Assembly: GCA_016212085.1 (NCBI GenBank) | Contig: JACRHL010000006.1 | Span: 186,001 to 250,000, forward strand | Length of the DNA stretch: 64,000 bases | Reading direction: 5' to 3' | Source: Nitrospirota bacterium | GTDB lineage: Bacteria > Nitrospirota > JACRHL01 | In this document: positions 1 through 8,323 of the stretch, piece after piece | How the letters are laid out: every line of letters begins with the position of its first letter | Numbering within the stretch: the stretch's first letter is position 1 | Translations under genes and position numbers: made by a program | The notes under the pieces: generated by a model | What the model was told of the DNA's origin: nothing | The model's input: only the letters and a program-made list of their open reading frames with translations | Database searches by the model: none

Positions 1-525
1 AACCCGGATTACGACCTGGAGCGGGTGGTTCCCGAGATCGTCGCCTACCTGGCGGAGGAGGGGTTCGACATCCCCGTGCTGAGCGCCGGCGGCATCTGGG
101 ACCGGAGCGACATCGACCACCAGTTCGCCCTGGGGGCGCGGGGCGTGCAAATGGCCACCCGCTTCATCTGCACCCACGAGTGCGACGCGGACGACGCCTT
201 CAAGGCCCAGTACCTCAAGCGCAAGCCGAGCGACGTGGTGATCGTGGACAGCCCGGCCGGGCTGCCGGGGCGGGCCGTGTCCTCCGCCTTCGTGGAGCGC
301 CTGCACGGCCACGGCAAGGTGGAGATGCAGTGCTTCGCCAACTGCCTGCGCAAGTGCATCTGCCGCGACGAGAAGGAAACCTTCTGCATCGCCCACGCCC
401 TCAACCAGGCCCAGCACGGCAACGTGCAGGACGGCCTGTTCTTCACCGGCACCAACCTGTACCGGTCGGAACAGATCGTTTCGGTGCACGAAATCCTCAC
501 GGAGCTGTGCGCCCCGCGCGGCTGA
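1..525 (+). CDS. Nitronate monooxygenase-like flavin oxidoreductase, 3' part
   Basis: The reading frame is open from the first base, so the 5' end lies outside the window and about 174 residues remain. The visible part matches the C-terminal half of the NAD(P)H-dependent flavin oxidoreductase / nitronate monooxygenase (2-nitropropane dioxygenase) TIM-barrel family: the segment SAGGIWDRSDI followed by ALGARGVQMATRF is the phosphate-binding end of the FMN site. A cysteine cluster follows (CFANCLRKCIC, then FC), and the tail GLFFTGTNLYRSEQIV is typical of a subgroup of this family. Such enzymes oxidise nitronates or act as FMN-dependent reductases; the substrate here is unknown. It converges on the next gene with only 33 nt between stops, and I saw no clear terminator there. 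Confidence 0.8.
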   Translation, partial: NPDYDLERVVPEIVAYLAEEGFDIPVLSAGGIWDRSDIDHQFALGARGVQMATRFICTHECDADDAFKAQYLKRKPSDVVIVDSPAGLPGRAVSSAFVERLHGHGKVEMQCFANCLRKCICRDEKETFCIAHALNQAQHGNVQDGLFFTGTNLYRSEQIVSVHEILTELCAPRG

Positions 526-558
526 CGACTTGAATCCGAAAAATCCGGGGCGCCAGGG

Positions 559-2019
559 CTAGCGCCCGGCGCCGGCGCGGGCCGTGTGCTGGCCGACGGT
601 GCCCAGCAGGGTGTTCACCACCTCGATATGATAGCTCCGCCCGGCGTGGCCGCGCAGCTCCTCCGCCGCCATCTCCGGCGGCAGCGGGTCGCGGTAGGGG
701 CGTGGCGCCAGCATGGCGCCCCAGCTGGTGACCGCCGCGACTACATAGGCCGCCAGGCTCACCTCGCCCTCGGCACGGCCACGGGGATAGCCGCGCCCGT
801 CCCAGCGTTCCCGGTGGTTGGCCACCAGGGTGGCGGCGGCGGCGAGGGACCCGCCCCGCGCCAGGCGCTCCGCGCCCAGGGTGACGTAGGGGCGCACCTG
901 ATCCCATTCCGCCTCGGTGAGGGGGCCGGGCTTGGCCAGCAGGGCGGGGGGAACGAACGCCTTGCCCAGGTCGTGGCACAGCACCGCCACGTGCACCGCG
1001 TGCTGGGTGGCGCTGTCGCAGCCCAGGGAACGCGCCACGTCGGCGCCCAGCCGCGCCAGCTCCGAGCGCCGGGAGGCGCCGAAACCGGCCTCGGCGGGCA
1101 CCAGGGCGGCGGCCAGGTCGGCCAGCGCCAGCAGGTCGGCGCCGGTCTTGTCGGAGCGGCGCAGGGCCTTGTCCTGGTTCAGGGCGATGGCCGCCTGCAC
1201 CGCCAGCAGGTGGGCCAGCTTGCGCTCCTCGTCGCTGAAGGCCGGGTCGGCGGCGGGCCGTGCCAGCAGCAGCAAGCCGGTGGGCACCACGCCGGGCAGC
1301 CGCGTCAACAGGCACTCCATGCCGGCGATCACGGTGCCGGACAGCACGTCGTGCGGGTCGCCGGCGGCGGGGCGGGTGGAGGTATGGTTGAGGGCCGTCA
1401 GCGCCTGCTGAAGGTAGCTGGACAGGCGCGGCTGGTCCTCCGGCGGAAAGCCGGAGGCCGCCGCCAGCTGGGGGCCGCCCGGGCCTTCCGGCACGGCGAC
1501 GAAGCCCTGGGTGGCGCCGGTCTGCATGAGGGCGATCTCGAGGGCGGCGTTCAGGGTGCGGCCGAACAGGGAGTCGTGATCCTGCGCCAGGATCTCCTCG
1601 CCCAGGCGGATCAGCGGCAGGTAGTGGTCGATCAGCAGCTGGTTGCGGGTGGCCGAGGCGTCCTCGATGGCCCGCTCCACGGACTGGAACAGCTCGTCGT
1701 AAAAGAACGGCTTGGTCAGGAAGCCGTGCACCCCCAGGTTGAGGGAGCGCAGCATGTTGTCCTGGGTGAGGAAACCGGTGATGACGATGGCCGGCAGGTC
1801 GGGCTGGGTGTGGCGCACCTGCTCGATGAGCGTCAGGCCGTCGATGCCGGGCAGGGTGATGTCCGCCACCAGCAGGTCCACCCGTTCCGATTGCAGGACG
1901 GCGAGGGCCGCCGGGGCGTCCTCGGCCACGGATACCCGGTAGCCGCGCTCCCCCAGCATTTCCTGGCAGATTTCACGGAACAACTCCTCGTCGTCCACGA
2001 TCAGGATGTGCTTGCGCAT
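559..2019 (-). CDS. Response regulator, REC-GAF-HD-GYP (degenerate HD-GYP)
   Basis: A 486-residue three-domain regulator. The REC domain (about 1-120) has the acidic pair D9-D10, the phosphoacceptor D53 (VADITLP) and the conserved Lys in FLTKPF. A GAF-like region spans about 140-300. An HD-GYP domain fills the C-terminus (about 310-480). HD-GYP domains normally hydrolyse cyclic di-GMP. Here HDLGK and RGYP remain, but the ligand His of the usual HxxxG motif is Tyr (PYVTLG), HHE reads HRE, and the usual metal-binding Asp before DAL is missing, so catalysis is doubtful. The ATG at 2019 was chosen over an upstream in-frame ATG because GGGGAGAG lies just before it and the REC domain starts there. 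It stands alone downstream of hemW. Confidence 0.88.
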   Translation of the reverse strand: MRKHILIVDDEELFREICQEMLGERGYRVSVAEDAPAALAVLQSERVDLLVADITLPGIDGLTLIEQVRHTQPDLPAIVITGFLTQDNMLRSLNLGVHGFLTKPFFYDELFQSVERAIEDASATRNQLLIDHYLPLIRLGEEILAQDHDSLFGRTLNAALEIALMQTGATQGFVAVPEGPGGPQLAAASGFPPEDQPRLSSYLQQALTALNHTSTRPAAGDPHDVLSGTVIAGMECLLTRLPGVVPTGLLLLARPAADPAFSDEERKLAHLLAVQAAIALNQDKALRRSDKTGADLLALADLAAALVPAEAGFGASRRSELARLGADVARSLGCDSATQHAVHVAVLCHDLGKAFVPPALLAKPGPLTEAEWDQVRPYVTLGAERLARGGSLAAAATLVANHRERWDGRGYPRGRAEGEVSLAAYVVAAVTSWGAMLAPRPYRDPLPPEMAAEELRGHAGRSYHIEVVNTLLGTVGQHTARAGAGR

Positions 2020-2157
2020 GGTCTCTCCCCGTCGCAAAGCCTGAGTTGTGCGTGATGGTGCCGCCGCCCGCCGAAACAACGGCACTTCTTTTCAAGATAC
2101 CAAAAAATAGCCAACAAGTTTAAGTGATCGCGAAAAGTTGATGAAAAAACCGGGGCC

Positions 2158-3288
2158 TCAGCCGTCCGCCAGCGCGGCGCCCACGGCGTCGGCGAACAGC
2201 ATGCCCCGTGGCGTGGGGATCAGCCGTGCCCCTTCGCGCCGGATCAGCCCCTGGGTGGCCAGGCGGGTGATGGCGGGGGCCAGGCGGGCTTCCAGGTCGG
2301 TGCCGGTGGCGGCATGGATGGCGGCCAGGTCGGCCCCTTGGGCGGTGCGCATGGCGAACACGGCCAGGTCGTGGGCGCGCTGGCGCGGGGTGAGGGTCTC
2401 CAGGTCATCCGGGGCGGCGGCGGCCAGGTAGCCGTCCACCGGCGCCGGCCAGGCGCTGCGCGCGCCCCCCAGGCTGGAGGCGGCCCCGGCCCCCACCCCC
2501 AGCCAGTCGCCACCCCGCCAGTAGTTCTGGTTGTGGCGGCAGGCGAAGCCGGGCCGGGCGTGGTTGGATACCTCGTAGCGCGCGTAGCCCGCCTGTTCCA
2601 GGATGTCCGCCCCCAGGGCGTACAGGTCGGCGCAGGCGGCCTCGTCCGGCGGCGACGCCTTGCCCGCCGCCACCCGCTCGCCCAGCACCGTGCCCTCCTC
2701 GATGGTGAGGATGTAGGCGGAAACGTGCTCCGGCGCCAGGGCGATGGCCTGCTCCAGGTCCGCCTTCCAGCCATCGGCGGTCTGGCCGGGGAGGCCGAAG
2801 ATCAGGTCCAGCGACAGGTTTGCAAAGCCCGCAGCCCGCGCCGCCGCCACGGCGGCATGGATGGCCGCCGGGTCGTGCCGCCGCCCCAGGGCGCGCAGGT
2901 TGTGGGGCGAAAAGCTCTGGGCGCCGATGCTGATGCGGTTCACGCCCAGCCCCAGGAGGGTTTCCGCCACCGGGGGGGTGACCGTTTCCGGGTTGGCCTC
3001 GCTGGTGATCTCCGCGTCGGCCGCCAGCTGGAAGTGTGCGCGCACGGCGCCCATGATGGCCGCCAGCAGCGGCGCGGCGAACAGGGTGGGGGTGCCGCCG
3101 CCCAGGTACAGGGTGTGGATGGGGCGGCCCGCCCAGGTCGGCCGGGCGGCGGCCAGGTCGGCGATCAGCTTGTGGGCGTAGCGCTCCGCGCCGCGGGCGG
3201 AATAGGGCGTGGCCGGGTTGCCACAATAGTGGCAGTGGGACAGGCAGTACGGCAGCGCCAGGTAGATGCCGGTCACCGCCACCCCCAT
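2158..3288 (-). CDS. hemW: HemW-type radical SAM protein
   Basis: A 376-residue radical SAM protein. The cluster-binding motif is C15xxxC19xxC22 near the N-terminus. It is followed by LYLGGGTPT (SAM-binding), TSEANPETV, and RISIGAQSF, and later by the HemW signature EVSNHARPGFACRHNQNYW. HemW is related to the oxygen-independent coproporphyrinogen oxidase HemN but is generally regarded as a heme chaperone that delivers heme to respiratory proteins rather than an oxidase. A C-terminal HemN-type domain is present (about 300-376). The start overlaps the end of the upstream DUF2064 gene by 16 nt, which suggests co-translation. The reading frame stays open far upstream, but that stretch only shadows the neighbouring gene. 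Confidence 0.92.
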   Translation of the reverse strand: MGVAVTGIYLALPYCLSHCHYCGNPATPYSARGAERYAHKLIADLAAARPTWAGRPIHTLYLGGGTPTLFAAPLLAAIMGAVRAHFQLAADAEITSEANPETVTPPVAETLLGLGVNRISIGAQSFSPHNLRALGRRHDPAAIHAAVAAARAAGFANLSLDLIFGLPGQTADGWKADLEQAIALAPEHVSAYILTIEEGTVLGERVAAGKASPPDEAACADLYALGADILEQAGYARYEVSNHARPGFACRHNQNYWRGGDWLGVGAGAASSLGGARSAWPAPVDGYLAAAAPDDLETLTPRQRAHDLAVFAMRTAQGADLAAIHAATGTDLEARLAPAITRLATQGLIRREGARLIPTPRGMLFADAVGAALADG

Positions 3289-3959
3289 CCGGCCAGCAGG
3301 GCGCGGGTGTGGGGGAGCGGGGGCGCGGGGTGGCGGCGCAGGTGCGCGCGCAGCAAGTCCAGGTCGTCCGGGCCGTCCACGTCGTGCCAGGGGGGGCCCA
3401 GGGCCACGTCCAGGTCGCCCTTGCGGGCCAGGGTGGCGTGCAGCGTGGCGCCGCTGCTCCAGGGGATGCCGGTGAACAGGCGCTCCCGCACCGCATCCCA
3501 CCGCTCCAGGGCGGCGGGGGAGGCGCCCGCCAGGTAATAGCCGCCGTCGGTGGCGGGGTTGAACACCAGCGGGTGGCGCGCCAGCAGGTGCAACGCCGCG
3601 TCCAGATGGGCGCAAGGCAGGGTGGGCAGGTCGGTGCCGATGAGCAGGGCCGGGGCGCCGCTGGCGGCGACGCGGTCGCGCAGGGCACCCGCCATGCGTT
3701 CCCCCAGGCCGGCGCCCGACTGGGCCACCAGGGAGGCGCCGTGGGCGCGGCACAGGTCCGCCAGGAACGGCGTGGGAACGGGGTCCGGGTCGTGGGCGAC
3801 GGTCACCCGGAAACCGGGCCGGGCGCACCACTCCGCCACCGCGTCCGCCACGAAGGCCCGGTACAGCTCACAGGCGCCGTCCGCCCCCAGGGCGGGGGCG
3901 AGGCGCGTCTTCACCCGGCCGGGCAGCGGCTCCCTGGCGAACAGGATGACCTCGGCCAC
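3273..3959 (-). CDS. DUF2064 / TIGR04282-type glycosyltransferase-like protein
   Basis: A 228-residue protein of the GT-A-like family seen beside radical SAM and selenium-domain genes (TIGR04282, DUF2064). Family hallmarks are visible: an N-terminal nucleotide-binding strand ILFAREPLPGRVKTRL, the acidic motif LLIGTDLPTL (metal/nucleotide site), and NPATDGGYYL followed by IPWSSG. The likely role is nucleotidyl or glycosyl transfer to a small molecule; no substrate is established. The start is a GTG five bases after the nitroreductase stop codon; no ATG lies nearby in frame. It sits between a SagB-type nitroreductase and hemW in an apparent operon, and overlaps hemW by 16 nt. Confidence 0.85.
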   Translation of the reverse strand: MAEVILFAREPLPGRVKTRLAPALGADGACELYRAFVADAVAEWCARPGFRVTVAHDPDPVPTPFLADLCRAHGASLVAQSGAGLGERMAGALRDRVAASGAPALLIGTDLPTLPCAHLDAALHLLARHPLVFNPATDGGYYLAGASPAALERWDAVRERLFTGIPWSSGATLHATLARKGDLDVALGPPWHDVDGPDDLDLLRAHLRRHPAPPLPHTRALLAGWGWR

Positions 3960-3964
3960 GGCCG

Positions 3965-5521
3965 TCAGCGGTCGCTGCCGGAGTGGCCGATGGTGGTGAT
4001 GTAGGCCACCAGGTGGCTGTCGGGCAGGGCCAGCAGGCGCGACACGGCGTCGTCGTAAAAGCCGCCGATGCCGGAGGCGCCCAGGCCCAGGGGCAGCGCG
4101 CCCAGGTTGAGGCGCTGGCCGATGTGCCCCGCGTCCAGGTGCAGGTAACGGTAGGCGCGGTCGCCGTAGCGCTGGATGGCCTCGTCCAGGTCGGCGGTGT
4201 GGATCACCAGGCAGGCGGCGTCGCCCCCCAGGTCCTGCCCCAGGCAGATGTGGCGGGCGGCGTCGCCCAGGTCGCCGGCGCGCATCAGGCGCAGTTCGTG
4301 GCGGCCCGGGGCGTAATAGTAGATGCCGGGCGCCAGGTCGCCGGAGCGGTTGACGATCAGGTAGCTGTCCAGCAGCGTCGGGTCGAACATCTGCCGCGAC
4401 GGGGCGTTGCCCTGGCTCATCGGCAGGGTGGGCTGGTAGGCATAGGACAGGAGCGCCCCCAGCTCGGCGAGGGAGATGCCCGCGCGCGCGAACTGGCGGG
4501 CGGAACGGCGCGCCAGGATGGTGCGCTCCACGCCACCGTCGGCGCCGAAGTCGATGGGCTCGTGCTCCAGGGCGATCACCTCGTCCGCGTCCTCGAAGCC
4601 GTGGTCGCGGGTGTCGGGAAAGGCGCGGCGGGCGGTCACGCAGGTGTCGGGATCGGTCACGTAGCCGGCGCGGTGCAACTGGTGCAGCAGTGGGTCGTTG
4701 GGGTCCGGCGCCACGCCGTGGGAGGCGGGGGAGGGCAGGGCGGTTCCGCCGCCCGCCTGGTCCAGGTTCAGGGATTCCAGGCGCGGCAGGGCGGCGATGA
4801 GCAGGGCGCCCTCCTCCGTGTCGTCCACGAACAGCAGGTTGTTGATCGCCGCGTCCAGAAAGCCGCCGATGGGGAACACCCCATAGCCGCAGGTGGGGCC
4901 GATGACGGTGAGGTTGCCCAGCACGTGACCCGTGTCGAGCAGGGCGCGGCGATAGGCGCGGTCGCGGTAGCGCCAGGTCCCGCGTGACCAGCAGCCGGTG
5001 AACAGCAACGCCGCGTTGGCCTGCTCCAGGGCGCCATTGGCGCAGGTGGCGGCGCCCAGGCGGGCCCAGAAGCCGCCCTCCCACACGGGCGCCAGGGAGT
5101 GGTCGCGCACCTGGTAGTTGTAGATTCCGTCCGCCAGGTCGGGCAGGTTGCGCACCGCCAGGTAGATCTCGGTGGGATACAGGCCGCCGGCGGAGGGCGC
5201 GGCGCGGAAGTAGTGGTGCGTGCCGTGCTGCATGGGCATGATGCCGGTGACGCCGTTGGTGAAGAACAGCAGGCGCGAGAGGCCGTACAGGCCGGCCTCG
5301 GTGGCATCCGGCCGGGTGTCCGGCAGGGGGCCGCCGGTGAACGGGTGGCGGTCGAACGGCAAATAGCCGATCAGGTTCACCGCCTGTTCCGTGTGGTAGT
5401 CCTTGAACGGCTCCGGGGGGCCCGAGGTCAGCGGCGGCACGGCGAACTTGTCCATGTCGCCTTCCGCGTACTTGGTCTCCTCGTGGAAGCGCTCGCTGAT
5501 GGTGGGGTTGCGCGCGGTCAA
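3965..5521 (-). CDS. SagB-type nitroreductase with two tandem domains
   Basis: A 518-residue flavoprotein made of two nitroreductase-fold halves (about 70-230 and 330-515). The first half contains RAAPSAGGLYPTEIY, the typical SagB/ThcOx pattern. The second contains ILARRSARQFARAGIS and SQGNAPSRQMFDPTLLDSYLIV. Members use FMN for oxidation or reduction; SagB proteins make azoles in RiPP peptides, but tandem SagB-like proteins also occur without any peptide cluster. No cyclodehydratase, protease or precursor peptide is visible nearby, so a RiPP role is not supported. The stop is five bases before the GTG of the DUF2064 gene, and metG ends ten bases upstream of its start, consistent with one transcript. 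Confidence 0.88.
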   Translation of the reverse strand: MTARNPTISERFHEETKYAEGDMDKFAVPPLTSGPPEPFKDYHTEQAVNLIGYLPFDRHPFTGGPLPDTRPDATEAGLYGLSRLLFFTNGVTGIMPMQHGTHHYFRAAPSAGGLYPTEIYLAVRNLPDLADGIYNYQVRDHSLAPVWEGGFWARLGAATCANGALEQANAALLFTGCWSRGTWRYRDRAYRRALLDTGHVLGNLTVIGPTCGYGVFPIGGFLDAAINNLLFVDDTEEGALLIAALPRLESLNLDQAGGGTALPSPASHGVAPDPNDPLLHQLHRAGYVTDPDTCVTARRAFPDTRDHGFEDADEVIALEHEPIDFGADGGVERTILARRSARQFARAGISLAELGALLSYAYQPTLPMSQGNAPSRQMFDPTLLDSYLIVNRSGDLAPGIYYYAPGRHELRLMRAGDLGDAARHICLGQDLGGDAACLVIHTADLDEAIQRYGDRAYRYLHLDAGHIGQRLNLGALPLGLGASGIGGFYDDAVSRLLALPDSHLVAYITTIGHSGSDR

Positions 5522-5531
5522 CGGGCGGCCC

Positions 5532-7523
5532 CTACTTCACGCGGGTGCCGGGGGCCACGTCGGCGCTGGGGGTGAGCAGGCCCAGGGCCTCGGCGTCGCC
5601 CGCCGCCAGCACCATGCCGTTGGACTCCACCCCCATGAGCATGGCCGGGCGCAGGTTGGTCACCACCACGATGCGCCTGCCGACCATCTCCTCGGCCGTG
5701 TAGCTGCGGCCGATGCCGGCGACGATCTGGCGCACCTCGGTGCCGATATCCACCTGCAACCTAAGCAGCTTGTTGGACTTCTTGACCGGCTCCGCCTCCC
5801 GGACCACGCCCACCTGCAATTTCACCTTGGCGAAATCGTGGATGCTGATGAAGTCGTCGTCGGCCTGATGGGCTTCGGCGGCGGGCTGCGGAACGGCGTC
5901 GGTCACGGGGGTCTCCTTTGCGGGGGCGGGTTCGTGGGGGATGCTCCAGGTGGCGGGAATGGTGTCCGGGTCGATGCGCGGGCACAGGGGCGTGGCGGCG
6001 GGCAGCACCGCCCCCGCCGGCAGGCCGCCCCAGCGGGCGGCGGCGGCAAGGTCGATGGTGTCCGGGTCCACGGTCAGCCCCAGTTGCTCCCAGATGCGCC
6101 GGGCGGTGCCGGGCATCACCGGGTACAGGAACAGGGAGGCGACGCGCAGCGCCTCCAGGGCGGTATACAGCACGGCGCCCACGGCGCGGGTGTCGCCCGC
6201 CTTGGCCAGGTTCCACGGCGCCGCCTCGTGCACGAAGGCGTTGCCGGTGCCGATCACCTGGAACGCCGCCTCCAGCGCCTCGTCGAAGCGCAGGCCGTCG
6301 GCGGCGTGGGCGGGATCGGCCAGGGCCTTGTGGAACACGCCGGGCAGGGCGGCGCACAGCTCGCGGATGCGCACGGCCTCGGGCCGGTCGGTCACGCCGG
6401 GCACCTCCTCCGGCGCGGGCACCACGCCGCCCAGGTAGCGGTGCAGCATGGACACGGCGCGGTTGAGCAGGTTGCCCAGGTCGTTGGCCAGGTCCGTATT
6501 GGCGCGCTGCACCAGGCGGTCGATGGAAAAGTCGCCATCCTTGCCGAAGGGGATCTCGCGCAGCAGGAAGTAGCGCAGCGGGTCCACCCCGAAAAAGTCG
6601 GCCACCAGCCCCGGATCCACCACGTTGCCCTTGGACTTGGACATCTTCTCGCCGTCGATGGTCCACCAGCCGTGGCTGACGATCCGCTCCGGCAGGGGCA
6701 GCCCGGCGGACAACAGGAACGCGGGCCAGTACACCGCGTGGAAGCGCAGGATGTCCTTGCCGATGATATGGACCTGGGCGGGCCAGCGTCTTTCGAAGCC
6801 GGGCGCCGGGTAGCCGGTGGCGGTAAGGTAGTTGGTGAGGGCGTCCAGCCACACGTACACCGTGTGCGCCGGGTCGTCCGGCAGGGGGATGCCCCACCTC
6901 ACGCCGGTGCGCGAGATGGACAGATCCCTCAGGCCCCCCTTCACGAACTGGTACACCTCGTTGTAGCGGCTTTTTGGGCTCACGAACTCCGGGTGCGCGT
7001 CCATGTGCGCAAGCAGGCGGTCGCCATAGGCGGAGAGGCGGAAGAAATAGCTCTGCTCCCGCACCTTGTCCACCGCCCGGCCGCAGTCCGGGCAGGCGCC
7101 GCCCTTGAGTTGCAGCTCGGTCCAGAACGACTCGCACGGCACGCAGTACCAGTCCTCGTAGGCGCCGGCGTAGATGTCGCCATTGGCCTTGAGGCGGGCG
7201 TACAGGTCGGCCACCGCCTGCTTGTGGCGCGCCTCGGTGGTGCGGATGAAGCCGTCGTTGGAAATGCCGAGCCGTTGCCACACGGCCTGGAAGCGGCCCG
7301 CCAGCCGGTCGGTCATGGCCTGGGGCGATTCGCCCTTGGCCTCCGCCGCTTTCTCGATCTTCTGGCCGTGCTCGTCGGTGCCGGTGAGGAAGAACACGTC
7401 GTCCCCCAGCATGCGCCGGTAGCGGGCCAGGGCGTCGGCCGCGATGGTGGTGTAGGCGTGGCCGATGTGGGGCACGTCGTTGACGTAGTAGATGGGCGTG
7501 GTGATGTAGAACGGGCGGCGCAT
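5532..7523 (-). CDS. metG: Methionyl-tRNA synthetase
   Basis: A 663-residue class I aminoacyl-tRNA synthetase that charges tRNA-Met. The HIGH-type motif appears as HIGH in VPHIGHAYTT near residue 20, and the KMSKS loop as KMSKSKGNVVDP near 300. A single zinc-binding knuckle (CVPCESFW, then CPDCG) lies in the connective domain. The anticodon-binding helical domain follows. A C-terminal tRNA-binding (Trbp111/EMAP-like) domain spans about 560-663, beginning at FAKVKLQVG and linked by an Ala/Pro/Glu-rich tether. Length and architecture are standard. It lies 53 nt downstream of ricT, an arrangement of ricT-metG with holB that is seen in several bacterial groups. Confidence 0.97.
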   Translation of the reverse strand: MRRPFYITTPIYYVNDVPHIGHAYTTIAADALARYRRMLGDDVFFLTGTDEHGQKIEKAAEAKGESPQAMTDRLAGRFQAVWQRLGISNDGFIRTTEARHKQAVADLYARLKANGDIYAGAYEDWYCVPCESFWTELQLKGGACPDCGRAVDKVREQSYFFRLSAYGDRLLAHMDAHPEFVSPKSRYNEVYQFVKGGLRDLSISRTGVRWGIPLPDDPAHTVYVWLDALTNYLTATGYPAPGFERRWPAQVHIIGKDILRFHAVYWPAFLLSAGLPLPERIVSHGWWTIDGEKMSKSKGNVVDPGLVADFFGVDPLRYFLLREIPFGKDGDFSIDRLVQRANTDLANDLGNLLNRAVSMLHRYLGGVVPAPEEVPGVTDRPEAVRIRELCAALPGVFHKALADPAHAADGLRFDEALEAAFQVIGTGNAFVHEAAPWNLAKAGDTRAVGAVLYTALEALRVASLFLYPVMPGTARRIWEQLGLTVDPDTIDLAAAARWGGLPAGAVLPAATPLCPRIDPDTIPATWSIPHEPAPAKETPVTDAVPQPAAEAHQADDDFISIHDFAKVKLQVGVVREAEPVKKSNKLLRLQVDIGTEVRQIVAGIGRSYTAEEMVGRRIVVVTNLRPAMLMGVESNGMVLAAGDAEALGLLTPSADVAPGTRVK

Positions 7524-7576
7524 GTCGGCTTGCAGGGCGGCTGGGGGCTGGGTGATCCGGTCTATGATACCGGCAA

Positions 7577-8254
7577 TCAGGGGATCTGGACCAGCGCCGG
7601 TTGCCGGTCCGCCTCCTCATCGCCGGATTCGAAGGCCAGGCAGCACATGAGCTTGCCGCACGTGCCGGTGAGCTTGGAGTGGGCCACCCCCGGCGCCGAC
7701 TTGCGCGCCTCCTGCGAGGTGACGCCGCGCGGCTTGCCCATGAAGCTGGAACAGCACAGGGTGCGCCCGCACGGGCCGATGCCGCACACGCGCCGGGCCT
7801 GCTCGCGGGCGGGCACCTGGCGCATCAGCACGTGGCAGTGGAAGCGCCCCCCCATGTCGCGCACCAGCTGGCGGAAGTCCACCCGCTGGTCGGCCACGAA
7901 ATAGCAGGTGAGGTTGTTGCCCGACAGGTTGCCCTCCATGTCGGTCACGCGCATGTCCAGCCCCATGGCGTCGGCCCGCTCCTGGCAGAACACGCGGGCG
8001 TCACGCTCGCGCTGGCGCAGAAAGGCCACCCGGTCCATGTCCTCCGGGGTGGCCACGCGCAGCGCCGGGCCCCTGGGCCGCTGGCAGCACGACATCACCT
8101 CGGGCGGGTTGAAGGACGGCCCGGCGGTGGTGGCGTAGGTGATCATGCCGTCCACCTCCACCAGGACGGTGTCGCCCGCCTGCGTGGTGACACCGTCCGG
8201 CAGGGTGTGGCTGACCGGTTCGCCGATGTCGCGGATGAGCAGGCGGACGATCAC
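7577..8254 (-). CDS. ricT: PSP1-domain protein, RicT/YaaT-like
   Basis: A 225-residue PSP1 C-terminal-domain protein related to Bacillus RicT (YaaT), which with RicA and RicF binds Fe-S clusters and influences RNase Y activity. The protein is cysteine-rich: MSCCQ near 55, then CGIGPCGRTLCC and TGTCGKLMCCLAFE in the C-terminal third, matching the conserved RicT pattern. No ricA or ricF partner is visible in the window. The start is GTG at 8254, preceded by a purine-rich GGAGGGCGGGGGG stretch. It lies between holB and metG, the usual neighbourhood. Function in non-sporulating Gram-negative bacteria is not established. Confidence 0.88.
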   Translation of the reverse strand: MIVRLLIRDIGEPVSHTLPDGVTTQAGDTVLVEVDGMITYATTAGPSFNPPEVMSCCQRPRGPALRVATPEDMDRVAFLRQRERDARVFCQERADAMGLDMRVTDMEGNLSGNNLTCYFVADQRVDFRQLVRDMGGRFHCHVLMRQVPAREQARRVCGIGPCGRTLCCSSFMGKPRGVTSQEARKSAPGVAHSKLTGTCGKLMCCLAFESGDEEADRQPALVQIP

Positions 8255-8323
8255 CCCCCCGCCCTCCGGCGGGTGCGTGACGCGGGTTCGCGCGCCGCGG
8301 CGTGATGGGCGGGACCGGACACT

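Noticed and set aside
3965-5521. SagB-type nitroreductase considered as a marker of a RiPP biosynthetic cluster
   Set aside because: No precursor peptide, cyclodehydratase, transporter or protease gene is adjacent; neighbours are metG, a DUF2064 gene and hemW.
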